DNA of 64,000 nucleotides from Chamaea fasciata (Eukaryota; Chordata; Aves; Passeriformes; Sylviidae), in assembly GCA_029207755.1 (NCBI GenBank), contig JARCOQ010000003.1, positions 91,652,646 through 91,716,645 on the forward strand, in the 5' to 3' direction. The translations under genes and the position numbers were made by a program. Position 1 is the first letter of the stretch. Each line of letters begins with the position of its first letter. The notes below the pieces were generated by a model. It was given only the letters and a program-made list of their open reading frames with translations, ran no database searches and was not told the DNA's origin. Positions 38,807 to 52,875 of the stretch are shown here, piece after piece.

Positions 38807-39442
38807 CTGAAGTACTGAACTGTGTGTTCTATCTGTATTTACATTTCCCTTTGTGTGACATGGTAAGAATGATTTGCCACCACAGTCATCTCCACAGTCG
38901 TCCTTTATGTAATGTTTGTCCTTGTCCAGACAACCTGCTCTGCTCCAGTTTTGTTAAAGTTATCCTTTAAAGGAATTTCATCTTCCTCTGCTCTATCTGA
39001 TTGGTATAGCCAAAAAGTATGGTATGGTTCCCCTGGCTCTTGAAGAAAATGGGAGAGTCCCCGTTTCTATTTCAGCTATTCATTATATGATGTTTCATTG
39101 CAATATTTTATTTACCTCTGATTCTCTTCCCATATTTTCCAGTTTTATATTAGAATACTGCTGTCCAATTGTAATGAAACAATATTAAAACGTTCATGGT
39201 ATTTGTTTAGTAAGTATGAAAGCAAAAATGAATTATTTTGACTGAAAGGTCACATTTTACCTCCCAATTGAAAGACAATGTTTTGAAAGTCAGACTAATA
39301 AAAAGTTTCAGAAAATGTCTTTCTGTAAACTTGGTGTTTCATAAAGTTGTGTATTAACATTGTATGTGAATGCTACCTATGCATGTCCAGAGACACTGCC
39401 TTTGCTTTTTTACCATGCCTCCTTGAACTCTTGAGGGTAAGG
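38807..39442. other. Unassigned AT-rich spacer
   Basis: No feature recognised. Confidence 0.4.
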
Positions 39443-39444
39443 AT

Positions 39445-39483
<39 letters not shown>

Positions 39484-39506
39484 TTTTCTTTTTTTTTTTT
39501 TTTTTT
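39443..39506. repeat. (ATTT)n microsatellite followed by a T-rich tract
   Basis: Eleven ATTT units at 39443-39486 run into an 18-nt T-run. No polyadenylation-type signal lies next to the T-run on the minus strand, so it is treated as a simple repeat. Confidence 0.92.
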
Positions 39507-42500
39507 GTTACTGAAAACAAAAGCTTAGGAACAGAGGATAGTATTCACATGGTAAATGTAATTTAGAGGGGAGTAATGTTTTTGCAAGATGTTTTTGAAT
39601 AATGTTTTTAAATACATTGGGTTTGCTTAAACAGCCTGAAAAATAGTTCTACAGAGAAGATTCTCTTACTCTTCTGTTTTGGTATATTTCCATAGTTAAA
39701 CAGAAATAGAGTGACTGTTATAATTCCTAGGTCCTATCTTGCCTTTTTTGTTTTCACTATTAAGTCAGAATTCTGTAAACCAGAAGCTTACAAAGCAGAT
39801 TGTAAAGAGACCTTTCAGTGGCCTAAGCAGAGAAGATAAGGAATAGCAAAATGCTGACAAAACTTATTTTTTCTCTTTGTCATCAGTTTTAGGTACAATA
39901 AGCTTGAAAATGTAAGCAAATTAACGAAACAATGGTCATATCTTTATACAAGAACAGTGCTTCCTATTTAAATGGATATGAAGGAAGTAATTTTTATAAA
40001 ATGATGTGATTGCTTTGGCTAACTGATTTTAATAGCCATTAACAGCAATTAAGATTGTAAGAATTTTTTTTTTATTTTTCAAATTGAAGGAAACTGTTGG
40101 ACATAAGAGTTAATGACGAGATGAACACAGGTTAATTTCAGTTAAGGAGATCATCCAAATTATTCTTAAAACATTTTTTGAAAGGAAGATTGATGCAAAA
40201 GCAGTTCACTGTGATTTGTTTAGATATGTAAACACTTAGTATTTTCCAAAAAGTAAATTTAAAGCAGTCCCTAAGCTTCTTTAAATACTCTTCTACTGAT
40301 AATTCTGGTAGTTGTTGTGTCCTGAGAGACTTTCCTAGACTTTCCTAGAAGACTTCCCTAGCACTTCCTTCAAACTTTGGAAAAAAGTCTAAAGAACTTC
40401 TTCATACAATATATGGCACTGGAAATCTCTGGAAACCAGCCTGAAACTTGGAAAGGCAGTCTGAGTTCTGGCTTTTAGAATGGACTTATACGCTTCCTTG
40501 TTTGGAAAGTATGGGATACTACCAACCTGTACCTTACCATTCACTTACTGACAGGTTAGGTCTTTTTTTCAGTGAATGAGGAATAGGAGAATTTTCTGTC
40601 TTCTCTCTATAAACTGCTCTGGCATGTTCAGCTCTCAAGAGCTGAAAGAGTCAGGCAATTTTAACTAGGAGTCAGAAAGAAAATTGAGAATATGTGCTGC
40701 AATAATGTCATATTAAGGAAATTAAGGCATAAAATGATATAGCTCCTGAAATATAAACATCACTTCTATTCTTGCTGGTGTTGCCAAGCTAATGAACAAC
40801 TCTTTAAAAGTTCATTTTTCAGCACATCTTTAAATGGTTGCAGTATTCTGCAACTCTAACTGCCCCAGGTTATCAACTTTGTGCAGACATCTGCACATGT
40901 GTAACTCAGTTTACAAATATGTGATTGTTTGCTAAGCTCCAGCTAGTAAAATATATCCCCTGCATTCTATTTTCCTCCTCCTTCAGTTGCTTCGTTAACT
41001 TCCTAAAATTTAAATGTAATTTAAAATCTAATTCTAAAATGTTGGCACTTTTTTTTTTCTGAATATATATATATATATTTACCAGCTTTTTATCTTAGTG
41101 CTTTTATTGTTGTTAACTTGAGCTTTGTCAGGGAATAGACAAAATGTTTCCTGGACAGATAAGTTTGTTGACTTCTTATAAGTGTGTCATAAACATACAG
41201 CTGTTATTCAAATAAATCTAAAAATCCTTTTTGGAAATTCTGCTTTGGTAGGAGATCATAATCAAACACAACAACAACAAATGTACATATATCTTTAAAG
41301 AAGAGCATATTTTGTGGCAATGCTATTCTGTGACAAGACAGGGAATTTCCTGGAATGTGTTGTTAGTCCTTGTTTACAAGGGATTCTTTCCATCTCCAAA
41401 AGCAGATACCCAATTTTTAATGCCAGTTTTTAATTCCTGCTGGTAGTGGCTACATTTTGAGAGATAATTACATGGTATAGAAGTGTGTTTACAACATCAA
41501 CCTTCTCATTGTTTTGAATAGTGTTAATTTGTAATGAAAGATTTTTATACAGTTTCTGTTGATAGTGCTAAGATACTAAGATTTTTTTTTTTCAGTTATT
41601 TTACAATCCCTCAAAATAGAATTTGGGGAGGGACATAATGAATGCTACCATGTAAGATTCCACGAAGGCAAAAAATTCATGAAAGGGGGATGTATGCCAT
41701 CAGCTGACTGGGAGACGCTCTAGGAATTCTGTTGTGCTGTCAGTACCAAAAGGGTATTATTGGTCTGGGATTATTTTTTGTAATTTTCTTAGTTTTTATC
41801 AATGTTCCTACATCCCAAGACATCTGCCATGTTTAAAGCATAAAATAATCTTGAAGAAATTGAGGAAGCTTCATAAGCACACAATCTTCTCCTACCCAAT
41901 GAACTGGAGGTTAAAAGTTCTAATGTGCAGAAACTTTCTCAAATTATGGAGGATTTTTGTGTTTGTAATTTATTTTAAATAAGAATTGTCATCATTGCAT
42001 TTCTTTTCCCAAGAAATCATTTGTGGCTATGGGACTGTGAAATCTTCTTCTGCTCTACATGATCCTAAATATTTATTTCTTCTATGTTAAAACTGCTTTT
42101 GCATTCTGAAAATGAGTTGGGGGATTGCAAGTTGGTGGGGTTATGGCTGGATATGTCAAACCAGTCTCAAGGCCAGCAGGTTCATCTGGCCACCCAGGAG
42201 AAAGGAAATAGATGCAGCTGTTGGAAATCACCTACCTCTTCAACACATAGATAGCTTTTCCATTTCCTTAAGTATGTCTAACTTGCTTCTTAGGAGATTT
42301 AATAAACACTGTTGTGTTCATAATTTTAAAGCTACTTTTCTTTAAGGCTTACTGAATTTGTGTCACTTAGCTTTCTGATCATTCAGCCAAGCTGCCTATG
42401 CGACTTCTTTCTGAGTGACTCATGATTGGAAAAATGTCTTGTACTTGAACAGTTAAAAACCTGGTAAATACTGAGTACTTTGTAGAAATAATTGAGCATG

Positions 42501-45500
42501 TTCTCTAAGGAACAAAAGATGTGCCTGCCAGTTGACTGAGGACATACATCATTAGTCTGACCTTTCAGCCAAACCTAGGTGCTCAGTTACAGCTGACCAG
42601 AACTGGGTCTGCAGATGTTGTCAGAATGACATCTTTAATAATTGCTCAGAAAATTCTGTTTATAAAAATTCAAGCAAATATTATTACATCAGTAAACATA
42701 GAGATGCAGTCAAAATTCTCAATTCTTGCATGACTCTGGATGTGGAATAATACAGTTTGTCTGGGTTGTGCTCATGGTATAAATCCTATAGTGAGGGTTA
42801 GTGAAGCAAATAGGTGCACAGAGACTGTGTAGGTGATTTTCTTTTGTATGTCTCACTGTCCTGTTCACAATTTCATGCTGCATTTTTCTCACTATATGGC
42901 CTTGTTGGTGAGGTTACTGACACAGACATGAAGACTCACCAGAAAGTCTTTGCCCTAGTCCAGTCACATTCACCAAAATTATGGGTTGAGTCGATTTTTA
43001 TGCTACAATTTTACCAATCTGGATTCTTAGCCCCTGGCTTCAGTAGTCTGTGCTTTTCACATCTCCCCATGGTTAGCTTTAGACTTATTTAACCAGTTCT
43101 TTTCCAAGAAATTCCCTGGCATGCTTTGGAAGCCAGAATAGATCCAGCAGGCATGTTGGTAACATTCATCATACTTTGAAGGCTGAGATTTCCATAGCAT
43201 AGATGCATTTGCTCTGTATCAGTTGGTCTCAGTGCTCAGGAATGTTCCTAGGCACATTTAATTATAACAATATAGATGTAGCCTAGATGTCTGGCCCAGA
43301 CAACCCTGTGACTGCCTTCTTCCCAGAAATATGTAATTTGTTAAGTGTGACGCTCCACTTAATTGCATAGAGTGGACATCCATGTGTGCACAGAAGCACC
43401 TTGCACTGCAAGGTAAGAGCCTGCCTCCTGCCAAAAAGATGTGCCATAGCTGTAGTACTTCACTGCAGAGTCCAGAGAGTCATGAAGAAACAAAAGATAT
43501 GGAATTCTGGTCCTTGCAGCCAACCTTGTTGTTTGTGTCTGATTTTTGGTCCTATGCTCTTACTTTCCTGTCTGGAAAGGCTTTTACTTCAGATATGTTT
43601 TCACATAACATCTTGAGACACTTGTTAATGGCATTGGAGATCTTCTACTCCAAAAAGAACGTTGCCTGAAATGAAGGTCTTTGAAAGCTGTAGGGATTAT
43701 GCAAAAGGCAAATAATACTATCACTTTCCCTCTAAGCCTTTCTACCATTTACAAAAGGGCTCTGATTTCTGAATTAATTGTCAGTCCTCTGAGGTAGCTG
43801 AACAACCAAAGTGCTGAATAGATAAAGGATCTTCCAGTGTTTCTCAGTGTCTGGCTTTAGTGCCTGGTTTGGTGCTCTTAACCATGGGAGCCCCAATGGT
43901 TTTCCTGTTGCTACAGAAAGAGGGAGAACTGAGATAAATTCAACTGATCCCCTTATTAATTTATAGTCACTGGGATACCCTAGTAAAACCTGGCCTGCTG
44001 GCCCTTAGTGTCTCTTCATTGCTGGTATTAAATCCTGGCTTCACTGAAGCCAATGGAGATATTCCAGCTCTGATTCAGTTTTGTAAATACAGACATCTCT
44101 CGATCCTTTGAATATCCTAGGATATTCCACCTGGAATCTACATTCTGTTTAAGAAAGATGCAAGTTTCCTCCTCTTCTGCTGTCATACCTGCTAATTTAT
44201 TTGGATATGGTAGTACAACTCAAATGTCTCTAAATGCTCATCTTTACATTACTGAATAGTGAGCCTTCTTTCACATAGCAGAGCCAGGATTTTCTCTCTC
44301 CAATGCTTAGTTTTTTATAATCACAGTGTTTGTCTGTAGGTCCTTTGTATGGTTGTAGTTTTGATTGTGTGCTTAATTAATGATTAATTATTCTCTTTTT
44401 CTTCTCTACTTGCTTTGGACTCTTTTCCTGTGCACATACAGCTTTGTAAACCAGTTGCCCAGTGACTCCTCCCAGTTGCGTTTGACTCATCCATGGCAAG
44501 GGAATAGATACAGATTATCAAACCTTCTGTAAATCTAACCCATTAATTTTACTCCTTCTTGCCATTTTAACATTCCATTAATTTTTGCAGTCACTTAGAT
44601 TTTGGAAGAACATGCAGGCATCTGGCAGAAACCCAGGACTGTATGCTTCCCTGTCATACTTGCTATTACAGTGAGTTTCTCTAGAATAAACCATCCTTTA
44701 TCTAATTTTTACATTTTAGAATGTCAAAAGATGCTTTTAATTAAATTTCTGGGCTATCATGGGTTCAGTTCAAAATGCATATTACTTGGAAATTCTTGTA
44801 AGGTATGCATAGTTCATTTTAGCTTATGCTCACTCCAGAATAGCTGAAGGTCTCAGCTGTTATAAAATGGCATCATTAAAATCGGTTACCTGCCCGTTCC
44901 TTCATGAAAGGCAGGGCAAAAATCCTTTTGTATGAAAAGGAACAGGAAATCTGTTTTTTGCATGGCAGTGCTACCTGTTAAAGTGAAAATTGAAACTATT
45001 ACACTTCTTTCTTCCATTTTTCCTTAAAACTTCCTTGAGCTGGGTTAGCTGCAGAAAGTCTTGGAGTTAGACAACTTGTGAACATACAAGCAGTTGTGGA
45101 TGACCGTCACGCTTCATAAAGTTTCAGTTATGCTCTCACTTTTCACTTGTGCTGTACATTCACAGTGTTTCAGATTTGTTGCATGCTTATCAAGATGCAC
45201 TACGATGCAGTTACATAATCTTCCTGATTTTTCTTTTCCAGTCATGTCTTTTGAACTTTATTTTCACTTTTTTAAAAGGATATCACATGCAAGGTTATCT
45301 GTCATGTTTCTCTGATAGGTCAGGTGCCTCCAAAACCAGAAAATCTTTTAGGAATAGATGATCCTTGGGAACACACAATGTTAAATATGAAGTTGTGTGA
45401 TTTTTTTTTTTTTTTAATAGCCAGTTAGGTCCTGCACAGACCTGTGATGCAGTTCTCACTTCACAACAAAGGTAATATACTACCTTCAGTGTAGATACAA

Positions 45501-48500
45501 ATTAAAGTACTACAAATGCTGATGATGTTACTTTATATAAAGTGTAATGTTTAGCAAAGTGAGTCAGAAAAATACCAGTTTTATTTTTATAACTCTGGAG
45601 ACTCCACATTAAATAGGGACAAGTAGCAGAGCATCAGTGTCCATTATGGTTGTGGACAACAGTTCTGAATAAACATTCTTGTGTAAAAAAATGAACACAC
45701 CAAAATGGAAGAGCAGGAATCTCACTTTTCTAGGCTCTCGGCTGTCTAAATATGAGACTATTAGCTGGCTGATATGATGAAAATATCTAGCTGTGAAAGA
45801 TTTAAACTCTTTTCCCTAGCTATAAAAGTATATGGATCTAAACTCTATTATTGCAAGTTAGAAGGAACCTGCCTAGACATATAGGCGAAATCTTGAGTAC
45901 GGTGCAGCTTTTCTTATCTCTTCCACCATTATGTTACTTTTCTCATGCTTTATGCTTCCATATAGAACTGTTTTGCCAAATGTAAGAACTTTCTAGCACT
46001 TGCCATGCTTCCTGCCTACAGGAGTGGCCCTCTATTTTGTTATTTGTTGTACATGTCACTAGCAGTACGGGCTGAAGATTGGGTATTAGTGGGGGAAATA
46101 CTCTGTCACAGTATTAGAAGCTTTTCCTTTCTCCCACAGCATCAAGATGCTTTTCATCATTCATATCCGTGAAAGTGTGGAAGTATGTTGTTGCATGCAT
46201 TTGTTTCCCAAACATCTCTGAGATTTTCTGCCATGAAAATGATGATGGCTCTCACTCCATACAAGGACCTCTTCAGTCAACAAGAACTTTGGCCGGGGAT
46301 GATATACATCACAAATTTTGCATGATATCTACAGCTTCTTGAAATTACTGCAAAAATCTTCTGTCTCAGGACAGCTGTATATTAGACTTGACAGTTTCCT
46401 TGCTTTTATGACTGCAGTATGAAAAGGCTTAGAAAGAAATATTTATATACTGTCAAAATTCCATTGCTTTTTACAGCCCTATATGCCAACACAATGTATT
46501 CAGTTGTCTTCTTAGCCCAGACTGAGCTAAAGTACATGCCATCATGAATGGGCCTGGCAGTTTAGAGGTAACGTTGTGTATGTGGAGCCAAAGGCAGCAA
46601 TATCCATAGCACATAAGGAATTTACTCCACATTAATATCAATATAAAATATATGACTCAGTTCTAGCATGCTAACATTGAAACCCTTTCACAGTCCAGAA
46701 ACAGACTCTTTGTTCTAGAGGTGCTGCCAAAGGAAAGAAAACTCAGAGGTAAACAGCCTGTAGCAGGTAACGGGACTAATGGAAAATAAATTTTTTGAGA
46801 CAATGTGGGACGTTTTCAAGATATATGAAAACATTTGCTGGGATGCTGTGGTTACAGAGGCAAAATCTTCTTGTCAAACTGCTTAACAGTTATGAAATTG
46901 CAATGTATGTTATCAATTAACAAAATGTAAATTTGCTAAACTAATTTTATGTTCAGAAATTACAGAACAATTTCCTGGAGCATAGTCATAAATGTTTCTT
47001 TCAGAAGCAGAAGGAATTAATATGAGCACAAAATATATTTTAGCTATGCCTGTGTTAAGTAGCGCAGATTTGCCAATGTAGAGAGGTGACACTCTGTGAG
47101 GTCAGCGCATACCAGGAGCCTCCTAGCTATACATCTCACTCATCTATCTGAGTGGTCATTTTTATAAGGGAGTTAAAACATTCTTTTCTGTACATCATAC
47201 AGATGCAAATACACCTTACTTAATATTTGCAGTCTGGCAATAGATAAAAAAACATATAAGTGCTAAATGTTAGTAGCATACATAGTATAATTATTTATTA
47301 AGGGGTTTTCAGGTGTAGCCTGTTTCAACGTGGCCAAAATTTTTCTTTCAAGATTGATCCTTTGTAATTTGCTTAAATAAGAAAAAAAAAGGCTAAGCTA
47401 ATATTTTAAATAAATAAGGAGTATTGAGATGTATGAGATAGACCTCCAAACCAAGTAGAGATAGCCTCCTTGAGGCAAGGAGAGAAGAAATTATATTCTG
47501 CAGGAAATGGCTAATACAGAAAATATGCAGAAGGCGGCAGAAGATAATGCTGAGAGAACGCTTCATTGGTAGAGTAAGTATCTGATTTGAAGAAACATAG
47601 CCCAGCATGCTTGATGGAAGTGCTAAGAAAACCCACACTGTACAGGTATTCCAATAAATAGGAAAGAATTTTAGGTGGACAATGATAAGCTGATTATTCT
47701 GCACATATCATGTGATACTATGCAAGACTCAAGTTTCACTGTAGGTGTGTACTAGAAGAGTTGCAAGATCATCAGTCTTCTTTTTTTTTTTAATGTATTT
47801 CAATATGTATTTGTGACATTGTTCGAGCACCTTCTTATATTTTGGCAAAAGTATAGCAAAATTTGTTTACAGTTAAAGGAATTATACATTGATCACAGCT
47901 AAAATTTCACCAGAAAGGATGTTTTCAGTGCTCATAAAAGCACTTATAAAAGAGACCCTAAATGGAGTTATATCCTCCTTTGGAGAACAAAGTATTGTAA
48001 TGTATAATTGCTTGCATTGATAATGCAATAATTTTTTCTCCAAAAATTGGCATTAAGATTTATCAAACACTGGGATCAAAGCTGAAGTTAGTCATCAAAT
48101 CACAGCTTTAGCTGTTCAGGGGTTTAAGCCAGAATTTTTTGAAATAAACTTTTTCAATGTGCATTAATTATTAATTGAATGTCCATACTGTAAAGTCTAT
48201 TTACCATCAAGAATGGACTAGTTTACATCTGACAACTCCAAAATGGACTAAGAGAAACCAAATAAATTACAGAAACCCATGAAATGGTTTTGCCATTGAT
48301 GTCCTTCCTTTTTTCTGCTTTAATTGATAACTGATTGAGAAATGCTAACATCCATTTCCAGTTGTATATAAACCTTAATTTCACCAATAAGTCTTATTAG
48401 GCTGTGTTCTTAAAAAGCTGATAGAGTATAAATTGTAGGGGGACTTCAAGCCTCTGACCCTTAAATATATGAACAGGAAATATAAAATAAAAGATACGCT

Positions 48501-48678
48501 GATACTGCAAACTTACAAAAATACCATGTTTTTTATATTTCTTGTACAGTTTTAGTATGTCTCTACATACTCTCTCTCTGAATAATGTAAATTACAGAGA
48601 CTATGTTTATAGTTTGCAAGCCTAGTAGAAGCAAAATTACACAAGGATCGGCTGAAATACAGTATCATAAAGAGACAA
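39507..48678. other. Long AT-rich non-coding stretch
   Basis: About 9 kb without a recognised gene, RNA gene or repeat family. Small features include a short direct repeat of GACTTTCCTA units (40328-40348), an (AT)n run at 41063-41080 and a T-run at about 45402-45414. Open frames at 41734-41982, 42814-43092, 43382-43669 and 47393-47704 have no recognisable domain or splice context. Confidence 0.45.
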
Positions 48679-49322
48679 TGTCCTGGTTTAAGGCAAATTT
48701 GGGAGGAAACTTCCAAAGGGGTCCCTCTAGAAAGCAGATTCCAGCAGCCCTTCTCCCAGCTGGTTTGGGAAGAGATTTCCTTGGAGAAAAGTGGAAATAA
48801 CCTGTTTGTTTCAAAAGCAAAGTGTTCACAAGCATAAAAACTGAAAAATACTTAACAATAAAACCTCTAGCTGTTCAGAAGAGATGGCAAATTCAGAAAG
48901 TCCCTCTCATGGGGTGTAGCTCAGCCCACTCAGTCTCTTATCAGTCCCTCCTTCACTGGAAAATGCAGCATCCCAGCCCTGGTGGGCCACAGGTGTGAGC
49001 TCATGGTGTTTTTCTGGGTTTTCAGTCCAGAGCAGGCTGATCAGTTCCAAGAGAAAGGAAAGCCACAGTCTAAGGAACTTCTTGGCTTCATTTAGCTAAA
49101 AACTAACTAAAAGCAGAAGCGAGCTCTCTCCCACTGACTGTGCTACAAACACCACAGTCCATGAGAAAAAATGCAAAAGTGCAAGTGCAGATTCTGAAAA
49201 CAAACTGCACAGTTTTTTTCTCCCTTTGCTTTCAAAACCAGTCTTAAAAGTGCAGAACTTAAAATCCACCATAAACAGAACAGATGATTTGGAATATAAA
49301 CATCATAAAGTCACCCTGAGAC
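48679..49322 (-). mobile_element. ERV LTR, probably a solo LTR, likely antisense
   Basis: Starts TGTCCTGGTTTAAGGC and shows a series of blocks I recognise from an avian LTR: GGAGGAAACTTCCAAAGGGG, TCCCTCTAGAAAGCAG, GGTTTGGGAAGAGATTTCC, ACCTCTAGCTGTTCAG (48863), GGGCCACAGGTGTGAGC (48984), TTCCAAGAGAAAGGAAAGCC (49046) and TCTTAAAAGTGCAGAACTT (49243). It ends near AAACATCATAAAGTCACC and TGAGACAGACA. Orientation is inferred because AAACCAGGACA-type sequence is usually the 3' terminus of avian LTRs. The exact right end and the target-site duplication are not resolved. The frame at 48603-48800 overlaps its left end and is not a gene. Confidence 0.78.
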
Positions 49323-52062
49323 AGACATGAAATGGGAAACCACTCTAGATCTTTGAGAATTCCCAGTCCTGTGAGCTAGGAAGCCTGGTATTTTACCAAA
49401 GCTTATTAGGAGAGGTAGAGAACTTAGCTCCAATACCAACACTTCTGCATTGCTTCCAGTTCCCTTTCTAGTGTTTGAGGCTAGCTGGGGACTTCTGTAC
49501 ACATCCTGTTCTACTGTATTACACAGGCCAGGTTTTCTTTGGGACTTTTTTATTTTATTTTTGAATGCTAAATAAAAATTAATAACCCCTTGCTCTGTTC
49601 ATAAATTTAGGCTAAGATTTCTAAGCAGCACAAGAATCTAAGTAAAATAATTTTTATCTGCCTAGTACTTACGACTCTGTTACTTAACTCTAGTGACATT
49701 GCAGTAAGTGAATGATTGTGTAAAATCCTTTGTTCTTTTCTTAAGAGATGCTCCACACTTCCTGGAACATAACAAGTGCCTCAGGTGTACAGGTTGACAT
49801 AGATACTTAGAGCATTTAGTTCTGCATCTCCTAAGAGACATGCAGAACTTTGAAGCACACTGCCATTGATACAGCAGCAAAATGGAACAAGTTGTTCTTC
49901 TAACCTGCTCAGCAAATGCTCTATAGTTCTCAGGAACCTTTCCTGTCATTGTCAGCCTTAGACTTTGTGTTACAGGTTCTGCTAAAAGGAAAGGTAGGGG
50001 CATAGAGCTCTTTTTCTGCTACTATTCTTTATAAAGCTCATGTCATTACTTACATTTATTAATGTTAAGTTGCTTTGGTGCCTTTCTTCCTACAGTTCTA
50101 TTGCGCTATCAATTAAAAGGACCATTGCTAAAGCAGATTTTTACTTGGAAAAGTTTGACTTAAATACATAAAAGACTTTACTCTTGAACTCACCATGACT
50201 TCTTATAAGCACCTGTTAACTGCAAAATGACCAGTGTTTATTTAACTGTATCTATATGTAAACCTCAGAAAAAATAAATTACGGAAAACAGAGACACAGA
50301 GGCAGAGAAATATAGGTGGAGAAGGTGGTTCTGTGATGTGTTTTTTTCTGTGATAAGTATTTTTAAATATAAATTTGAAGCATTTAATATGAATTAGGAA
50401 GCTATATGAAACCTTGTCAATTCTTTACCCCAAATGTATGTATAATGATCTTTTATAGTTTTGTGTGAGAGAAATGTAAATGCTGTAAAATGAAGGTTTA
50501 TATATTAAGCCTTCAATTTATCCTGAAAGATACTATTAGTTTTGAACAGCTACATGAAAAATAATGATTTGTGATTGTGAATGCAGACAGAATCATAATG
50601 CCAGGCTCAGAGATACTGTAATTCCATTTCTCTTCACATCTATCTTGACTCAAAAACAGAGGAATGTTTTCTTCCAAACACGTCTTCTCTAATTGCTTGA
50701 TAATACATCCATGTAAGTGATAGATACGATTACACATAAATAAAGAATGGTATCAATACTGGTACCCTGAATCATCATTCTTCATATTGGTGTCTGCTAG
50801 GGGTTTTGGTTTTTTTTGTGAAGCTGTAATATTACTGCGAGATGTGAAGAAAGCAAGCCATATATTGCACATAAAAGCAATAAAAGCATATCTTCATTTC
50901 TTGATTTGAAAACAAAATTCATATAAATTTGGAAGTGATCACTTGTTTGAAAGTATTTGTGCACTGTATATATATTACTACTGGATGATGTCAATTCTCA
51001 CTGACATCTTGACAAGAAAAGCTATGTAAGGATAAATCCACCTTCTTTGTTCCTTAACCACCCATTCAATATGCCAAAATTATATTACTAAATATGGAAA
51101 GTAATTATAGTAATATTGTTGTTAACTTTTCTGTTTGGAAGCCTGTTTCAGGAATACTTCCTCATACTCAAATATACTTGGCAATTGTAAATTCAAGTAT
51201 ATTATATTGTCTTTTTGATGCTACTTTTATTGACTGGGAAAATTGTTTCATGACATTAGGACAAAAATAACTTTTAGTTCCTAATCTGAAATTTCAGTTA
51301 TGCATTGCATAATTATTTCACAGTTAAAAACTAACAATTCTATTATTTAAAAAAAATGAAATATTTAAGCTACAGTACAAATATAAATATTTTTCCCTGA
51401 ATAATAGAAATAAGTGTATGTACCACTTAATAATATTTTTAGAGTAACATGTACTCTTTTAACAAAATTTTTCTGAGCTAACCTCACCTTCTACATGCAG
51501 TTGTCTAATACACTAACATACATCAAGAATAAATACCTTCCACTGCTCCAAATTAACAAACAGCCTGCAAGCAGTCAATTTACATTGACTTTCTACAAGT
51601 GTCTCTTTCAGGTTCATTATTTTTTCTATTTTAATTGCTTCAGTTATACCAAAAAGGAAATTGGAGAGGGTAGCATATTATTTTTGTACGTTAAACAACT
51701 AAGCAACGTGTTTTAATAGGGAGGCCCAGCATTTTCCTCTTACGAAGCAGAAAGTCAAAAAGATAATTTTGCTGTTAGGCATATAATCCTTCCTATAATT
51801 CTTATTATAATTTGACTAGGTCTAACCTTTAAAAACCTCAAAATCAAATTTAGGCATTAAAGTCAACAAGGTTTTCAAAAATGTAGTGCAAGGGAGTTGG
51901 ACACCTGGAAGATGTAAAATATTACTCAGATGGAAAGCACTGGTATTTAAAATGCTGAAATATTTTAAAACAACCAAAATATTGACTGAGCTTCTTGAAT
52001 TTTCTTTTATGAAATGAAATTTCATCAAAGCAGGGTACTGAGATTGCACACTGTACACTTTT
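49323..52062. other. AT-rich non-coding stretch
   Basis: No gene or repeat family recognised. The minus-strand frame at 49680-50003 has no domain that I know. Confidence 0.4.
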
Positions 52063-52875
52063 GGAATCTGGGCCAGCCCTGGTGATGGGGATCTCAGCAG
52101 CAGTGGCATGAGGGTTAGGGTATTGGTTCAGAGAGCTGCCAAGCCTACAGCTCCCGGGACTCTACACTCTAAAAGGCATTGCAAGGGCATCACATCAGAG
52201 TGCTGTCTCCACACTTCTTAATCTCTGCCACATATAGCAATATGAGGATCTCTGCCAGAGTTCCAAGCTCTCATTAGGGTTAGATTGTAGACAGTAAAAG
52301 GTGTAAAACACACCAAGAGAATCTTGGCAGGGCCACAGCTCTGCTGCCTCCTCACTTTTCACATTAGTTTCATGCTTGGGGATGGGCACCTCTGCTGTAG
52401 ACTCAAGTCCATTTAAAGGTTAAAAAAATCTTTTTGATCTCTATCCCTTGTGACAATGAAGACCTCTGCCACAGTGCCAAGTTGCCATTAGGGGTAGGGG
52501 TAGGGTTAGGGTTGAGGTTAGGGTTGGGGTTAGGGTTGAGAGAATAAAAGAGCTTACAGCTCCAGGAACACTGTGGCAGGAAGAGACATTCCAAGGTGAT
52601 CCCATCAGGGCCCCAGTGTAGCTGGTCCTACATCTTTCTAATCTGGTCCACCCATGGTGATGGGGAGCTCAGCCCCAGCAACAAGATTCCTTTAGCTAGG
52701 AGTTGGAGTTGGGAGAGTAAAACAGCCTAGAGCTCCATGGACACAGGGGCTGGAAAACACATGCCAAGAGAATCACGGCAGGGGCACAACCCTGCTGCCT
52801 CCTCACCTTGCAGATTAATTTCATATATGAGGATGAGCAGCTCCACTGTAGATCGCAGCTTGCTGATAGGTTAGT
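52063..52875. repeat. Degenerate tandem array with telomere-like cores
   Basis: At least five diverged copies of a unit of roughly 140-205 bp lie head to tail, plus one shortened copy. Each unit has a 'GATGGGGAKCTC'-type start (52084, 52243, 52380, 52456, 52659, 52830), then a CAGTGCCAAG-like block, a TTAGGG/TAGGGG tract, AGAGTAAAA followed by CTTACAGCTCC, and a CCAAGAGAATC with GCAGGGCCACAGCTCTGCTG module (52314-52345 and 52764-52795 are clear pairs). The longest telomere-like tract is 52488-52538, made of TAGGGG, TTAGGG, TTGAGG and TTGGGG variants. The third copy is shortened. The Asn-Pro-rich minus frame at 52403-52594 is only this repeat read in protein. Confidence 0.8.

Noticed and set aside
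52403..52594. Asn-Pro repeat protein on the minus strand
   Set aside because: It is the TTAGGG-like repeat translated, not a gene.
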